Counted from the stretch's first letter, positions 16,094 to 25,482 are shown. The stretch is DNA of 42,671 nt from JAXGTO01 sp040774885 (GCA_040774885.1 JAXGTO010000022.1:1-42671), one strand, 5' to 3'. Notes: generated by a model not told the origin, from the sequence alone. Numbers and translations: made by a program.

Positions 16094-18849
16094 CGCGCCG
16101 CAATCTGGAACTGGCCCTGCTGCTGATAGCAGCACCCATCGTCATCCTCCTGTACGCGATGATCGTCATGAACCAGGGTCAAGAATTGGGCGTGAACACC
16201 CTGGGTGTACCGCTGATCATCTTCGCCGCCTTCGGCGTGGCCCATCTGGCCGTGCGCAAATGGGCGCCCGGCGCCGACCCCGCCTTGCTGCCCATTTCGT
16301 TCGCACTTTCGGGCATCGGCATCGCCTTTGTCACGCGACTCAATCCTGACCAGGCCGTACGGCAGGTCATGTGGCTGGTCTTGGGCATCGCCTGCATGAT
16401 TTTGGTACTGGTGTTCATTAAGAACATCGACAAGATAGCCAAATACAAATACACCCTGATGCTGGCTGGCTTCATCCTGCTGCTTTCGCCCATGATCCCC
16501 GGGCTCGGGCAGGAAATCAACGGCAGCAAGATCTGGATATCGATTGGGTCGTTCAGCTTCCAGCCGGGAGAACTGGCCAAACTGCTCATCGTCTTGTTCT
16601 TGGCGGGCTATTTGGCCGGCAACAGAGAAATGCTCTCGGTGTTCACCTGGAAGGTGGGGCCGTTCCATCTGCCCGACTTCCGCACCCTTCTGCCCATGTT
16701 GCTCATGTGGGGCTTGTCGCTGGTCATCGTCGTGTTCGAAAAAGACCTCGGCAGTGCTTTGGTGGTCTTCTTCGTATTCGTCGCCATGCTCTACGTGGCC
16801 AGCGGCAAGAAATCGTTCGTGGTGGTCTCGTTGATCCTGGCAAGCATCGGCGCTGTCGTCATGTGGCATTTCTTCACGCATGTGCAAGTCCGTGTCGACA
16901 CGTGGCTCGACCCCTTCTCCGATGCTGATGGTACCGGCTATCAGCTGTGCCAGGCCATCTACTCCATGGCCGACGGCGGACTGTTCGGCTGCGGCATTGG
17001 AAACGGCCTGTGCGATCAGATTCCCGTAGTCGAAAGCGACTACATCTTCGCCGCCATTGCCGAAGAAACGGGGCTCTTGGGAGCCGCCGGCGTATTGCTG
17101 CTGTTCCTGTGCTTCGCCATCCGCGGAATCGTCACCGCGGCCCGTGCGAAAAGCGACGTGCACAGCTTCGTCGCCGTGGGCATGACCGCCGCCATCGTGC
17201 TGCAGGCGTTCATCATCGTGGGCGGCGTCACTCGGCTCATCCCCCTCACCGGCCTCACGCTTCCCTTCATCAGCCAAGGCGGCTCCTCGCTGCTGGCCAG
17301 CTTCATAGCCGTGGGCTTCCTGCTCAAATGCGGCGACGAAGGCACCGGCGTGGAAACCGAGATGAAATCCGGTACCACCAGCCTGCGCATCAACGGCGTG
17401 TTGGGCCGCGTCTCCCTGGGCAAACGCCTTACCGGACTCATGATCGTATTCAGCCTTCTGTTTGCGGCACTGGTGGCCAACCTCACTATGCTCATGGTGG
17501 TCAATGCCAAGGATTACCAGGATATGCCCGGAAACAACCACACCATGCAAAAGGAAGCGGAAAAAGAACGCGGCACCATCTCCACCTCAGACGGCGTGGT
17601 TCTGGCACGCAGCGTGGTCGACCCATCGTCGGGCTATTACAAACGCGAATACCCCGCCGGAGACCTGGCCAGCCAAGTGGTGGGTTACTCTTCGTCGCAA
17701 TACGGAACCAGCGGCATCGAAGATACCTGCAACGATACGTTGCAGGGAGAGGAGGGTTATTCCAGCTGGACCGACGTCATCAATGACTACGCCGGCGTCA
17801 GCACGGCCGGAAACGACGTCCAACTCACGCTGAACTCCGAGATTCAGCAAGCGGCACAAGACGCTCTCGACGGATACAGCGGCGCATGCGTGGTGATGGA
17901 CCCCGAGACCGGTGCCGTGCTGGCCATGGCATCTTCCCCTACATACGACGCCTCCGATTTCGACAGCATCCTTTCGGGCGACAGCGGCTCGAGTGACGCG
18001 CTGTACAACCGCGCCACGCAGGCCCTCTATGCACCGGGCTCGACATTCAAGATAGTCACGCTTTCCGCCGCGCTGGGCGACAATGTCGCTTCGGAAGACA
18101 CCGTGTTCTCAAGCCCCAGCTCCATCGAAATAGGCGGCGGCCAGGTGTACAACTTCAACAAGAACAACTATGGAAACCAGACATTGGAACAGGCCACCTG
18201 GCTTTCCAGCAACACCGCTTACGGCCAGTTGGGCGTGCAAATCGGCGCCCAAGCGCTGGTGAAAACGTCCGAGGAATTCGGCTTCAACAAGCAGATAACC
18301 TTTGATTTGCCCTTGGTGGAGTCCGTGATGCCCGACCCCGACGAGATGACCGAATGGGAAACCGCCTGGGCCGCTGCCGGACAACCCGTGGGCCAGCATA
18401 CCAGCGATGCAGGGCCCCAGGCCACCGTGCTCGAGATGGCCATGGTGGGCAGCGCTATCGCCGACGACGGCACGCTCATGCAGCCCTACTTGGTAGACAG
18501 CACATACAATGCCAATGGCGAAAAGATCTCGACCACCGAACCGGTTTCGTTGGGATCGGCCTGCACCAAAGACACTGCCACCCGCGTCAAATCCGTGCTG
18601 GAAGGCGTGATAACCCAGGGCACCGGCACTGCAGCCCAGATCAGCGGCGTGAGCATCGCCGGTAAGACAGGTACGGCCGAAACCGGCAAAGCCGTCGACG
18701 ACAGCTGGTTCGTAGGAATGGGCCCCACCGACGATTGCAAGGTTGTTGTGGCCATCGTCTTGGAGCAAGGGGCCGATAATGACAGCAACGCCGCCTCAAG
18801 GGCTAAGAATGTGTTATCTACCGCTTTGGAAGTGCAAGGCGCAATGTAA
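16090..18849 (+). CDS. RodA/FtsW polymerase fused to class B penicillin-binding protein
   Basis: A 919-residue fusion combining the two halves of an elongasome/divisome peptidoglycan synthase. Residues 1-415 are a SEDS glycosyltransferase with about ten membrane helices, including the periplasmic WLDPF motif (Asp274, counterpart of the catalytic RodA Asp) and ITRLIPLTGLTLPFISQGG-like end (here VTRLIPLTG…FISQGGSS). A linker (416-450) leads to another helix (450-472) and a PBPA-like transpeptidase: SxxK at 651-654 (STFK), SxN at 706-708 (SSN), KTG at 859-861. There is no stop or frameshift at the junction. In most actinobacteria rodA and pbpA are adjacent separate genes at exactly this place, so this is a gene fusion enforcing one-to-one pairing. 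Confidence 0.93.
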   Translation: MTRRNLELALLLIAAPIVILLYAMIVMNQGQELGVNTLGVPLIIFAAFGVAHLAVRKWAPGADPALLPISFALSGIGIAFVTRLNPDQAVRQVMWLVLGIACMILVLVFIKNIDKIAKYKYTLMLAGFILLLSPMIPGLGQEINGSKIWISIGSFSFQPGELAKLLIVLFLAGYLAGNREMLSVFTWKVGPFHLPDFRTLLPMLLMWGLSLVIVVFEKDLGSALVVFFVFVAMLYVASGKKSFVVVSLILASIGAVVMWHFFTHVQVRVDTWLDPFSDADGTGYQLCQAIYSMADGGLFGCGIGNGLCDQIPVVESDYIFAAIAEETGLLGAAGVLLLFLCFAIRGIVTAARAKSDVHSFVAVGMTAAIVLQAFIIVGGVTRLIPLTGLTLPFISQGGSSLLASFIAVGFLLKCGDEGTGVETEMKSGTTSLRINGVLGRVSLGKRLTGLMIVFSLLFAALVANLTMLMVVNAKDYQDMPGNNHTMQKEAEKERGTISTSDGVVLARSVVDPSSGYYKREYPAGDLASQVVGYSSSQYGTSGIEDTCNDTLQGEEGYSSWTDVINDYAGVSTAGNDVQLTLNSEIQQAAQDALDGYSGACVVMDPETGAVLAMASSPTYDASDFDSILSGDSGSSDALYNRATQALYAPGSTFKIVTLSAALGDNVASEDTVFSSPSSIEIGGGQVYNFNKNNYGNQTLEQATWLSSNTAYGQLGVQIGAQALVKTSEEFGFNKQITFDLPLVESVMPDPDEMTEWETAWAAAGQPVGQHTSDAGPQATVLEMAMVGSAIADDGTLMQPYLVDSTYNANGEKISTTEPVSLGSACTKDTATRVKSVLEGVITQGTGTAAQISGVSIAGKTGTAETGKAVDDSWFVGMGPTDDCKVVVAIVLEQGADNDSNAASRAKNVLSTALEVQGAM

Positions 18850-18914
18850 GTGGAGTATGCTGTAGGCGATAATTGATTCTTCGCTTACCGCATGGGTCCT
18901 AAAGGAGTTCAAAC

Positions 18915-20930
18915 GTGACCGGAAACATGATAGGCAGGGTCTTCAACAACCGCTACCAGATCACCGAGCGCATCGGCATCGGCGGCATGGCCGAAGTCTA
19001 CCGTGCTCAAGATAAGGTTTTGGGACGAGTGGTGGCCGTCAAGGTCATGTTGCCCCAATATGCCGCCGACCCCGAATTCACCCAACGCTTCCGCCAAGAG
19101 GCTGCATCCGCGGCCAATCTCCAAAGCCCCTACATCGTGAATGTCTACGACTGGGGCCAGGACGGCGGCACGTATTATATCGTCATGGAATACGTGCATG
19201 GCGCTGATTTGAAAACGGGCATCAAGAAACGCGGCTGCATTGACCAGCGCAAGGTGGCTGAAATCGGGGCGCAGGTCTGCCAAGCGCTGTCAGTGGCGCA
19301 CAACCAAGACATCATGCATCGCGACATCAAACCGCAAAACATCATGGTGCAGCCCGACGGCAACGTGAAGGTGATGGATTTCGGCATCGCCCGCGCTAAA
19401 AATTCCGTCAAATCGCAAACCTCATCGGTACTGGGAACAGCCCATTACATCTCGCCCGAACAGGCACAGGGCAAAGAACTCACTCCTGCCAGCGACATCT
19501 ATTCGCTGGGCATCGTGATGTACGAAGCCGTCACCGGTCAGCTGCCCTTCGATGGGCCGGACTCGGTGAGCGTGGCTATGATGCAGGTCAACGACGCGCC
19601 GATGCCGCCCAGCTCGATCAAGCCGGATATCGATCCAGGTCTCGAAGCCATCATCTTGCATGCGCTCGAAAAAGAACCCTATGCCCGCTTCGCCACTGCA
19701 GCGGAGATGAAGCATTGTCTCAACGACTATCTGGCGGGTCGTCCCGTCACCATCGGCGGCGCCGAAACCCAGGTAATGGGAGCAGCGTACGCCTCGGGTG
19801 CAGGAAGCACCTCGGTAATGCCCGCCGTAAGTTCGAATGCCGTTCAGACGGGTCGCAAGGTGGCAGCCGAAGATGCCGAAACCACCCGCAAGCGCAAGAA
19901 GAAGCGCACCATCGCCATCGTGGTGGCCGTCATCGCCGTCATCGCCATCATCGCAGCGTTCGCTTTCGCAATGAGCGGGTCGAACAGCAAGGTCACCGTG
20001 CCCGATGTCACCGGGCAGACGGTTGAACAGGCCACATCTTCCCTGCAAAGCTCCGGCCTTTCCGTAGGTACCACCACCGAGGTGTACAGCGATACGGTTT
20101 CATCGGGATGCGTGGTGAGCACCGACCCCAAAGCGAACGCTTCGGCCGAAAAGGACAGCAAGGTCAAACTGACCGTTTCCAAGGGCAAGGATCCAGCTAA
20201 AGACCAGGTGGAAGTCCCCGATCTTTCGGGCATGACTGCCGACCAGGCATCGGCGGCTCTTTCCAAAGTGGGGCTCGTATATGCTGCGGGAACGGCGCAA
20301 TACTCCGACACCGTAGCCGCCAACACGGTCATCAGCCAAGACCAGGCCGCAGGCACCAAGATAGCCAAGAACTCGACCGTCACGGTAATCCTGTCGTTGG
20401 GCGCACAAGGAGTTTCCGTGCCCAACGTGGTGGGTAAGAGCGAGAGCTCCGCCACCACCACCCTCAAAAACAGCGGCTTCGCCGTCGACGTATATTACGA
20501 TTCCAGCTCAACTGTGGCGCAAGGCAATGTCATCAGCACAGACCCCGTCGCAGGCACCGAGCTCGCCAAGGGCGATACTGTGGGCATCACGGTATCTACG
20601 GGCGCTTCCACGCACCGAGTTCAGGCTTACGGAACGCCTTCGGCAGGAGGCAGCGTATCGGTATCGAATGGCACCGTCAATGATGGCAAGTCCGTGACCA
20701 TCACCGCAACGCCCAACAGCGGCTACACCGTCCAAAGCATCGTCGACGACATGACCGGCACCAGCTATTCGGGCACCACGGTCACCATCGACAGCGTCAC
20801 ACGCGATTACAGCTTCACCGTAACGTTTGCGCAGACCACAACGGGCACCAGCACCTCGGGCGGCACTTCCGGCAGCGACACCTCAACGCAATCGGGCGGT
20901 ACCGGAACGGGTGGTCAGTCCAACGGGTGA
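18915..20930 (+). CDS. pknB: PASTA-domain Ser/Thr protein kinase PknB
   Basis: A 671-residue receptor kinase that senses muropeptides or lipid II outside and phosphorylates cell-wall proteins inside. Kinase domain 14-275: GIGGMAEVYRA glycine loop, K43, HRDIKPQN with Asp137, DFGIAR with Asp155, and GTAHYISPEQ. Transmembrane helix 331-352 follows a KRKKKR patch. Three PASTA domains occupy about 359-423, 432-494 and 500-561, fewer than the four of mycobacteria. A further InlB-B-repeat-like domain (567-638; GGSVSVSNGTVNDGKSVTIT) and a Ser/Thr/Gly tail follow, unusual additions. The GTG start at 18915 has AAAGGAG seven bases upstream. A separate pknA gene is missing from the cluster. Confidence 0.94.
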   Translation: MTGNMIGRVFNNRYQITERIGIGGMAEVYRAQDKVLGRVVAVKVMLPQYAADPEFTQRFRQEAASAANLQSPYIVNVYDWGQDGGTYYIVMEYVHGADLKTGIKKRGCIDQRKVAEIGAQVCQALSVAHNQDIMHRDIKPQNIMVQPDGNVKVMDFGIARAKNSVKSQTSSVLGTAHYISPEQAQGKELTPASDIYSLGIVMYEAVTGQLPFDGPDSVSVAMMQVNDAPMPPSSIKPDIDPGLEAIILHALEKEPYARFATAAEMKHCLNDYLAGRPVTIGGAETQVMGAAYASGAGSTSVMPAVSSNAVQTGRKVAAEDAETTRKRKKKRTIAIVVAVIAVIAIIAAFAFAMSGSNSKVTVPDVTGQTVEQATSSLQSSGLSVGTTTEVYSDTVSSGCVVSTDPKANASAEKDSKVKLTVSKGKDPAKDQVEVPDLSGMTADQASAALSKVGLVYAAGTAQYSDTVAANTVISQDQAAGTKIAKNSTVTVILSLGAQGVSVPNVVGKSESSATTTLKNSGFAVDVYYDSSSTVAQGNVISTDPVAGTELAKGDTVGITVSTGASTHRVQAYGTPSAGGSVSVSNGTVNDGKSVTITATPNSGYTVQSIVDDMTGTSYSGTTVTIDSVTRDYSFTVTFAQTTTGTSTSGGTSGSDTSTQSGGTGTGGQSNG

Positions 20931-20968
20931 GCACCGGTTCGTTCCCGGTTTCTACGACCCATCATTCA

Positions 20969-21006
20969 ATAGGGCCCTGCGATTGCGGGGCCCTATCATT
21001 TTGTTT
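20969..21006 (+). terminator. Intrinsic terminator after pknB
   Basis: ATAGGGCCC pairs with GGGCCCTAT around a ten-base loop, followed by CATTTTGTTTT. It closes the fhaA-pknB operon. Confidence 0.88.
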
Positions 21007-21210
21007 TGAGAAACTAAGCATCAGGATGGATTTATTATTGTTAGTGCGTCACGTCCATTACTGCAGGTTGAAGCCCCGTCTGAACTGCATACAAAAATGA
21101 TTCATTCTGCGTATCGTGCTACAATAGTGCCAGCAAAAGGTTGACCGTAGTTCCACATCAGATGATCCAGCAAATCCGATAACGTAGCTCCTATAGAAGG
21201 TGTGTCAGAG

Positions 21211-24200
21211 ATGACCAAAAGGTTCACAATTCTTCGTACGGTCGTTGCCATGGCGTTGGTCATGGGGACGACCGTTCCTATGTCTGCTTTCGCCGCAACG
21301 GAAACGCAGACGGCTGCCGTCCAGGAAACCGCCACCGCGCAATCCACCGACACCGCTTCCACCGAAGCTACCGCGCAAGACGGCGCGCAGGCAACCGACA
21401 CTGCAACCGATAGCCAAAACACCACAGCGCAGACCGGCAACACCGCCGTTGCCGGTGACAACACCTCCTCTTCCGCCTCTGATTCGGCGAACACTAATGG
21501 TAGTGCTTCGGTAGCAGATAAAACCACCGCCGATACCTCCGAAACCACCAACGCCACTGACACTGCCACCCAAGACGCAGCAACCACCACCGATGCTACG
21601 GCCCAGGACGCCGCTTCCACCGACACCGAAGTCACCTATCAGGCCGACCCCAACGAAGGCGTCCAGTACGCTGAAGGTCGCGTCATCGTTGTTATGAAAA
21701 ACCAAACGAGCACCGACGAAGCACAGGCTGCCGTCTCCACCGCCGACGCCACCGTCACCGAAACCATCGACGAAGACCTCGATGGCCAGACCGCCGTCGT
21801 TGCGCAAACCGCCGACAACCGTTCCGTTGCGCAAACCGTCGAGGAGCTTTCGAGCAACCCCAACATCGACATCGTCCAGCCCGACTATATCGTCTGCTCT
21901 GAAGAAGACCTCGCTGCCGAAGATTCCACCGACGACACGACCGATGAGCTTTCTGCTCAAAGCACCGATGAGGGACTCACCGCCGATGCTCTCACCAACG
22001 ACTCCCAAGTTGGAACGCAATACCATCTTTCTCAGATGAACATCTCCAGCGCCTGGTCTTTGGCCAAGTGCAACAACAAGGTTGGCGTTGCCGTGTTCGA
22101 CACGGGCGTGCAGACCAACCACCCCGACCTGAGCGCCAACATCAAGGCCACCTGCGACATCAGCACCTACAGCACCTCCACTGGTTCTTACAGCGGCGTC
22201 AGTGGCGACGATATGGGGCATGGCACTCATGTATGCGGCATCATATCCGCCCGCACTGGCAACAGCACCGGCGTTTCCGGCGTTTCCTACAATGCCAACC
22301 TGGTTGTCGCCGACGTATTCCAAAACGGCTATGCCTACACCAGCGATCTCGTGAAAGCCTACAAATGGCTGATGAGCGGAATCTCCGACACCTACAACGT
22401 GCATGTGGTCAACATGAGCGTGGGCGGCGCTGGAACCACCAGTTCCAACGGCGCACTTGAAAAGCAAATCGATGCCGCAGCCGCCAAGGGCATCGTCACC
22501 GTCTGCTCCGCCGGCAACGACGGCAGCAGCGCCAGCGAATACCCTGGCGATTACAGTTCTTGCATCAGCGTGATGAACCTGCAATCCAATGACACGTTGG
22601 CCAGCAGCTCCAATTACGGTTCGGCCAAAGACATCTGCGCATACGGCACGCACATCTACAGCACCACCGTCGGCAGCAGCTACGGCTACAAGAGCGGCAC
22701 CTCCATGGCCGCCCCGGTGGTCTCTGGCGTGGTGGCCTTGATGTATGCCGCCAATCCTTACTTGAGCGCAGAACAAGCCCGTTCCATCATAACGAGCACG
22801 GCCACCAAGCTCTCGGGTGCCAACACCGGCAATGGCAAGGTCAATGCCACCGCTGCCGTCAAGGCCGCTGCGGGCGTCACCGGCTCTCTCTACAACTCGA
22901 CGGATCTGGCCGATGCAAGCATCTCGAAGATTGGTTCGTATCAGTATAATGGCAGTGCGATAACACCAAATGTAACAGTTAAGATAAACGGCGAAACCCT
23001 TACCAAAGATACTGACTACACCGTAAGCTATGCCAACAACACCAGCGCTGGCACCGCCACCGCCACCATCACCGGCACGGGTGACTACACCGGCAGCCAG
23101 AGCACGAATTTCACCATTACCACCCGCGACATCTCCACCGCAACGATGTCCCTTGCCAACACGTCGTACTCTTATACGGGCAATGCCAACACCCCCAAGG
23201 TGACGGTCGTATGCAACGGCGCTACACTCAGCGCTTCTGAATACAGCGTCGCGTATGCCAACAACACCGACCCGGGGACGGCCACGGTTACCATCACCGG
23301 CAAGAATGACTTCAAGGGGACGAAGAGCACCACGTTCACCATCAATGGCCAGACCTCCGATTCTTGGACGCGCTTGGCCGGCACCGACCGCTACAACACC
23401 ATGTCCAAGGTCGTGGATGTTGGCTTCTCCGATAATGCGGATTGCCATGACACCGCCATCTTGGTGCGCGGCGACGACTTCCCCGACGCGCTTTCGGCCA
23501 GCAGTCTGGCCGGCACCATCGGTTGCCCCGTCATCACCACCACCAGCAGCTCGCTGGATGCCAATGCGGCTGCAGAACTCGAACGCTTGAACGTCCATAC
23601 GGTTTACATCCTGGGCAGCAACAAGGGCATCACCGACGGCGTCGAAGCAACGGTGAGCGCGCTCAATGGCGGTATCGAAGTCCATCGCGTTTACGGACAG
23701 AACCGTGTTGACACAAGCGTTGCCGTCGCGCAAACCGCGCAGTCCCTGGGCGCGTCTTCCGGCACCTGCATCATCGCAAAGGGTTGGAGCTACGCGGACG
23801 CCCTGTCCATTTCGCCTTATGCATACGCCAGCGGCAGCCCGATCTTCTTGGCCAACAGCGATGGAACGATTTCCGATAGCGTCAAACAGGCAATCGAAGA
23901 TGGCGGCTATGACAACGTCATCGTGCTGGGTAGCGACAGCGGCATCTCCGATGAGTCCGTCGAAGCACTGGGTCACACTTGGATCCGTCTGGCTGGTTCG
24001 GACCGCTACGCAACTTCGAAGGCCATATGCGAATGGGAAGTCGGCAATACGCCCGACGCAGCCATCCAGCCCAGCGTGACCATGCATTACAGCGGCATGG
24101 CGGTGGCGCGCGGTGATGACTTCCCCGACGCTTTGGCAGCCTCCAGCATGCTTGGCAAGACCGGTTCCGTCATCGTCCTGGTTCCCAGCAATGTCACTAC

Positions 24201-24348
24201 GGCAAACGGCTCGGCCACCAAGTCCATCCTCCAAAGCACGGCTGGGTCCTCTTCCGACTGCACAGGCTACATCCTGGGCGGCACGGGCTCCGTCAACAGC
24301 TTGACGGAAACCTGGCTGAGCCAAATCAGCGCGGGCACGCTTAACTAA
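21211..24348 (+). CDS. Secreted subtilisin-like serine protease (S8) with CWB2 cell-wall-binding repeats
   Basis: A 1045-residue surface protease. A signal peptide ends near AFAA (residue 29). Residues 30-145 are a Thr/Ala/Asp-rich disordered stretch, and 150-230 resemble an inhibitor-I9 prodomain (GRVIVVMKNQTSTDEAQAAV). The S8 catalytic domain (about 270-555) has Asp297 in VAVFDTGVQ, His337 in MGHGTHVCG, Asn436 in SAGNDG and Ser498 in SGTSMAAPVVSG: a complete triad. Two beta-sandwich repeats (TVSYANNTSAGTATATITGT type) follow at about 565-720, then three CWB2 repeats (LAGTDRYNT, VYGQNRVDTS, LAGSDRYATS, with RGDDFPDALSASS) that would bind wall polymers. ATG 21211 has AGAAGG ten bases upstream; a GTG nine bases earlier is too close. 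TACAAT at 21120-21125 could be a -10. Confidence 0.94.
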   Translation: MTKRFTILRTVVAMALVMGTTVPMSAFAATETQTAAVQETATAQSTDTASTEATAQDGAQATDTATDSQNTTAQTGNTAVAGDNTSSSASDSANTNGSASVADKTTADTSETTNATDTATQDAATTTDATAQDAASTDTEVTYQADPNEGVQYAEGRVIVVMKNQTSTDEAQAAVSTADATVTETIDEDLDGQTAVVAQTADNRSVAQTVEELSSNPNIDIVQPDYIVCSEEDLAAEDSTDDTTDELSAQSTDEGLTADALTNDSQVGTQYHLSQMNISSAWSLAKCNNKVGVAVFDTGVQTNHPDLSANIKATCDISTYSTSTGSYSGVSGDDMGHGTHVCGIISARTGNSTGVSGVSYNANLVVADVFQNGYAYTSDLVKAYKWLMSGISDTYNVHVVNMSVGGAGTTSSNGALEKQIDAAAAKGIVTVCSAGNDGSSASEYPGDYSSCISVMNLQSNDTLASSSNYGSAKDICAYGTHIYSTTVGSSYGYKSGTSMAAPVVSGVVALMYAANPYLSAEQARSIITSTATKLSGANTGNGKVNATAAVKAAAGVTGSLYNSTDLADASISKIGSYQYNGSAITPNVTVKINGETLTKDTDYTVSYANNTSAGTATATITGTGDYTGSQSTNFTITTRDISTATMSLANTSYSYTGNANTPKVTVVCNGATLSASEYSVAYANNTDPGTATVTITGKNDFKGTKSTTFTINGQTSDSWTRLAGTDRYNTMSKVVDVGFSDNADCHDTAILVRGDDFPDALSASSLAGTIGCPVITTTSSSLDANAAAELERLNVHTVYILGSNKGITDGVEATVSALNGGIEVHRVYGQNRVDTSVAVAQTAQSLGASSGTCIIAKGWSYADALSISPYAYASGSPIFLANSDGTISDSVKQAIEDGGYDNVIVLGSDSGISDESVEALGHTWIRLAGSDRYATSKAICEWEVGNTPDAAIQPSVTMHYSGMAVARGDDFPDALAASSMLGKTGSVIVLVPSNVTTANGSATKSILQSTAGSSSDCTGYILGGTGSVNSLTETWLSQISAGTLN

Positions 24349-24373
24349 TCAACCGCTACAGGGCCTCGGGTGG

Positions 24374-24403
24374 ATGAGGGAGCGACGAAAGCCGCTCCCT
24401 CAT
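24374..24403 (+). terminator. Hairpin terminator after the protease gene
   Basis: ATGAGGGAGCG and CGCTCCCTCAT form a perfect eleven-pair stem with an eight-base loop, 25 bases past the stop. The tail TGCATAT is T-poor, so it may be imperfect. Confidence 0.65.
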
Positions 24404-24450
24404 TGCATATCCGAACAGGCGCACCTTGTCATCCACGACAACTTCCCTTC

Positions 24451-24459
24451 TGATAGAAT
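24451..24459 (+). promoter_or_regulatory. Extended -10 promoter element of tRNA-Arg(CCT)
   Basis: TGATAGAAT is an extended -10 (TGn plus TAGAAT) eleven bases before the tRNA. TTGTCA at 24426-24431 is too far for a normal -35. Confidence 0.4.
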
Positions 24460-24469
24460 GGGCGCACGC

Positions 24470-24545
24470 GCCTCCGTAGCTCAGGGGATAGAGCACCGGT
24501 TTCCTAAACCGGGTGCCGAAGGTTCGAATCCTTTCGGGGGCACCA
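24470..24545 (+). tRNA. tRNA-Arg (anticodon CCT)
   Basis: The acceptor GCCTCCG (24470-24476) pairs with CGGGGGC (24535-24541) with one G-U, followed by A and encoded CCA. The anticodon stem CCGGT/ACCGG holds loop TTCCTAA, giving CCT, which reads AGG. D-arm and T-arm (GGTTCGAATCC) are canonical. Confidence 0.96.
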
Positions 24546-24553
24546 ACACCACG

Positions 24554-24581
24554 ACGACCCGCCTTCAGAGACGGGTCGTTT
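24554..24581 (+). terminator. Terminator of tRNA-Arg(CCT)
   Basis: ACGACCCG pairs with CGGGTCGT around a ten-base loop, followed by TTTGCTGT, nine bases after the tRNA. Confidence 0.7.
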
Positions 24582-24626
24582 GCTGTCAATTCGTCACAAG
24601 ATATCTCCTCATTTTCGGTGAAAAGC

Positions 24627-24656
24627 TTCCAATGGCATCGCAAAAGATGGGATAAT
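24627..24656 (+). promoter_or_regulatory. Candidate promoter of the response regulator gene
   Basis: GATAAT at 24651-24656 is a good -10; TTCCAA at 24627-24632 with an 18-base spacer is a weak -35. It would start transcription just downstream of the earliest in-frame ATG at 24655, which supports the start at 24688. Confidence 0.35.
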
Positions 24657-24687
24657 GAAAATGCAACCGATGGCAAGGAGAAGCGCC

Positions 24688-25482
24688 ATGAAAACGATAC
24701 TCGTCGATGATGAAGTCTGGGCAACCAAAGAATTCAGCCTATTCTGCGAAAACCATCCCGATATCGACTTGTTGGGTGTGTTCACCGACCCGATCGAAGC
24801 ACTCGGATTTGCCGAAGACAACGTAGTCGACCTCGCATTTCTCGATATCGAGATGCCGGCCATGAAGGGCACGGAGCTGGCGCAGAGCCTGCGCGATCTT
24901 TACCCGAACATCATCATCGTCTTCGTGTCCGCCTATGACCAATACATGCGCGAGGCCTTCAACATGCAGGCCGATTATTTCTTGACCAAGCCTTACAGCC
25001 ATGAAGACATGGAAAACGTAGTGGCGCGCGCGAAGCTGCTTTCCGCCCGTATTTCAAAACGCATCTTCATTCAGACCTTCGGGAAGTTCGAATTGTTCGT
25101 CGAAGGCAAGCCCATGCACTACAGCGTTTCTAAATCCACGGAGCTGCTGGCATTTTTGGTGGACAAGCGCGGCACATTCGTTTCTGCCCAAGAAGCATTC
25201 AACGCCATCTGGGCCAACAAGCCGTACAACAACTACACCGGCGCCGCATACCGCAAGGCCCTCGCCCGTCTGCAGGAAATGCTCAATGAAGCCGATTGCG
25301 GCTCTATTTTGCTGCGGGAATCAAACGGCATCGCCGTGGATCCCACAGCTTTCGACTGCGACTACTACCAATTCTTGGATGGCGACCCCAATGCCCGCGC
25401 TGCGTTCCGCGGGGAATATATGAGCCAATACAAGTGGGCAAAGCCCACCGAGGAGCATCTGAAAGAGCTGGCGCAAGACTGA
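24688..25482 (+). CDS. Orphan response regulator with SARP-like winged-helix output domain
   Basis: A 264-residue two-component response regulator. The receiver domain (1-120) has acidic pocket Asp7/Asp8/Glu9 in ILVDDEV, phospho-acceptor Asp53 in LAFLDIEMP, and Lys101 in YFLTKPY. The C-terminal part (about 135-235) begins IQTFGKFELFVEGKP and contains STELLAFLVDKRGTFVSAQE and a second RKALARLQEML helix, the OmpR/SARP-type winged helix with the beginning of a BTAD-like segment. ATG 24688 has AAGGAG seven bases upstream. No histidine kinase is in the window, so its sensor is elsewhere. The gene is convergent with the DUF1836 gene, with 40 bases between. Confidence 0.85.
   Translation: MKTILVDDEVWATKEFSLFCENHPDIDLLGVFTDPIEALGFAEDNVVDLAFLDIEMPAMKGTELAQSLRDLYPNIIIVFVSAYDQYMREAFNMQADYFLTKPYSHEDMENVVARAKLLSARISKRIFIQTFGKFELFVEGKPMHYSVSKSTELLAFLVDKRGTFVSAQEAFNAIWANKPYNNYTGAAYRKALARLQEMLNEADCGSILLRESNGIAVDPTAFDCDYYQFLDGDPNARAAFRGEYMSQYKWAKPTEEHLKELAQD

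Noticed and set aside
15862..17550. A 562-codon antisense frame under the phosphatase and RodA fusion
   Set aside because: The translation is His/Gln/Glu-rich low-information sequence typical of shadow frames; the sense genes are well supported.
21205..24324. A 1039-codon open frame antisense to the subtilase gene
   Set aside because: It has no ribosome site or family motifs and is a side effect of high GC and codon bias on the opposite strand. The plus-strand frame has a full catalytic triad and signal peptide.
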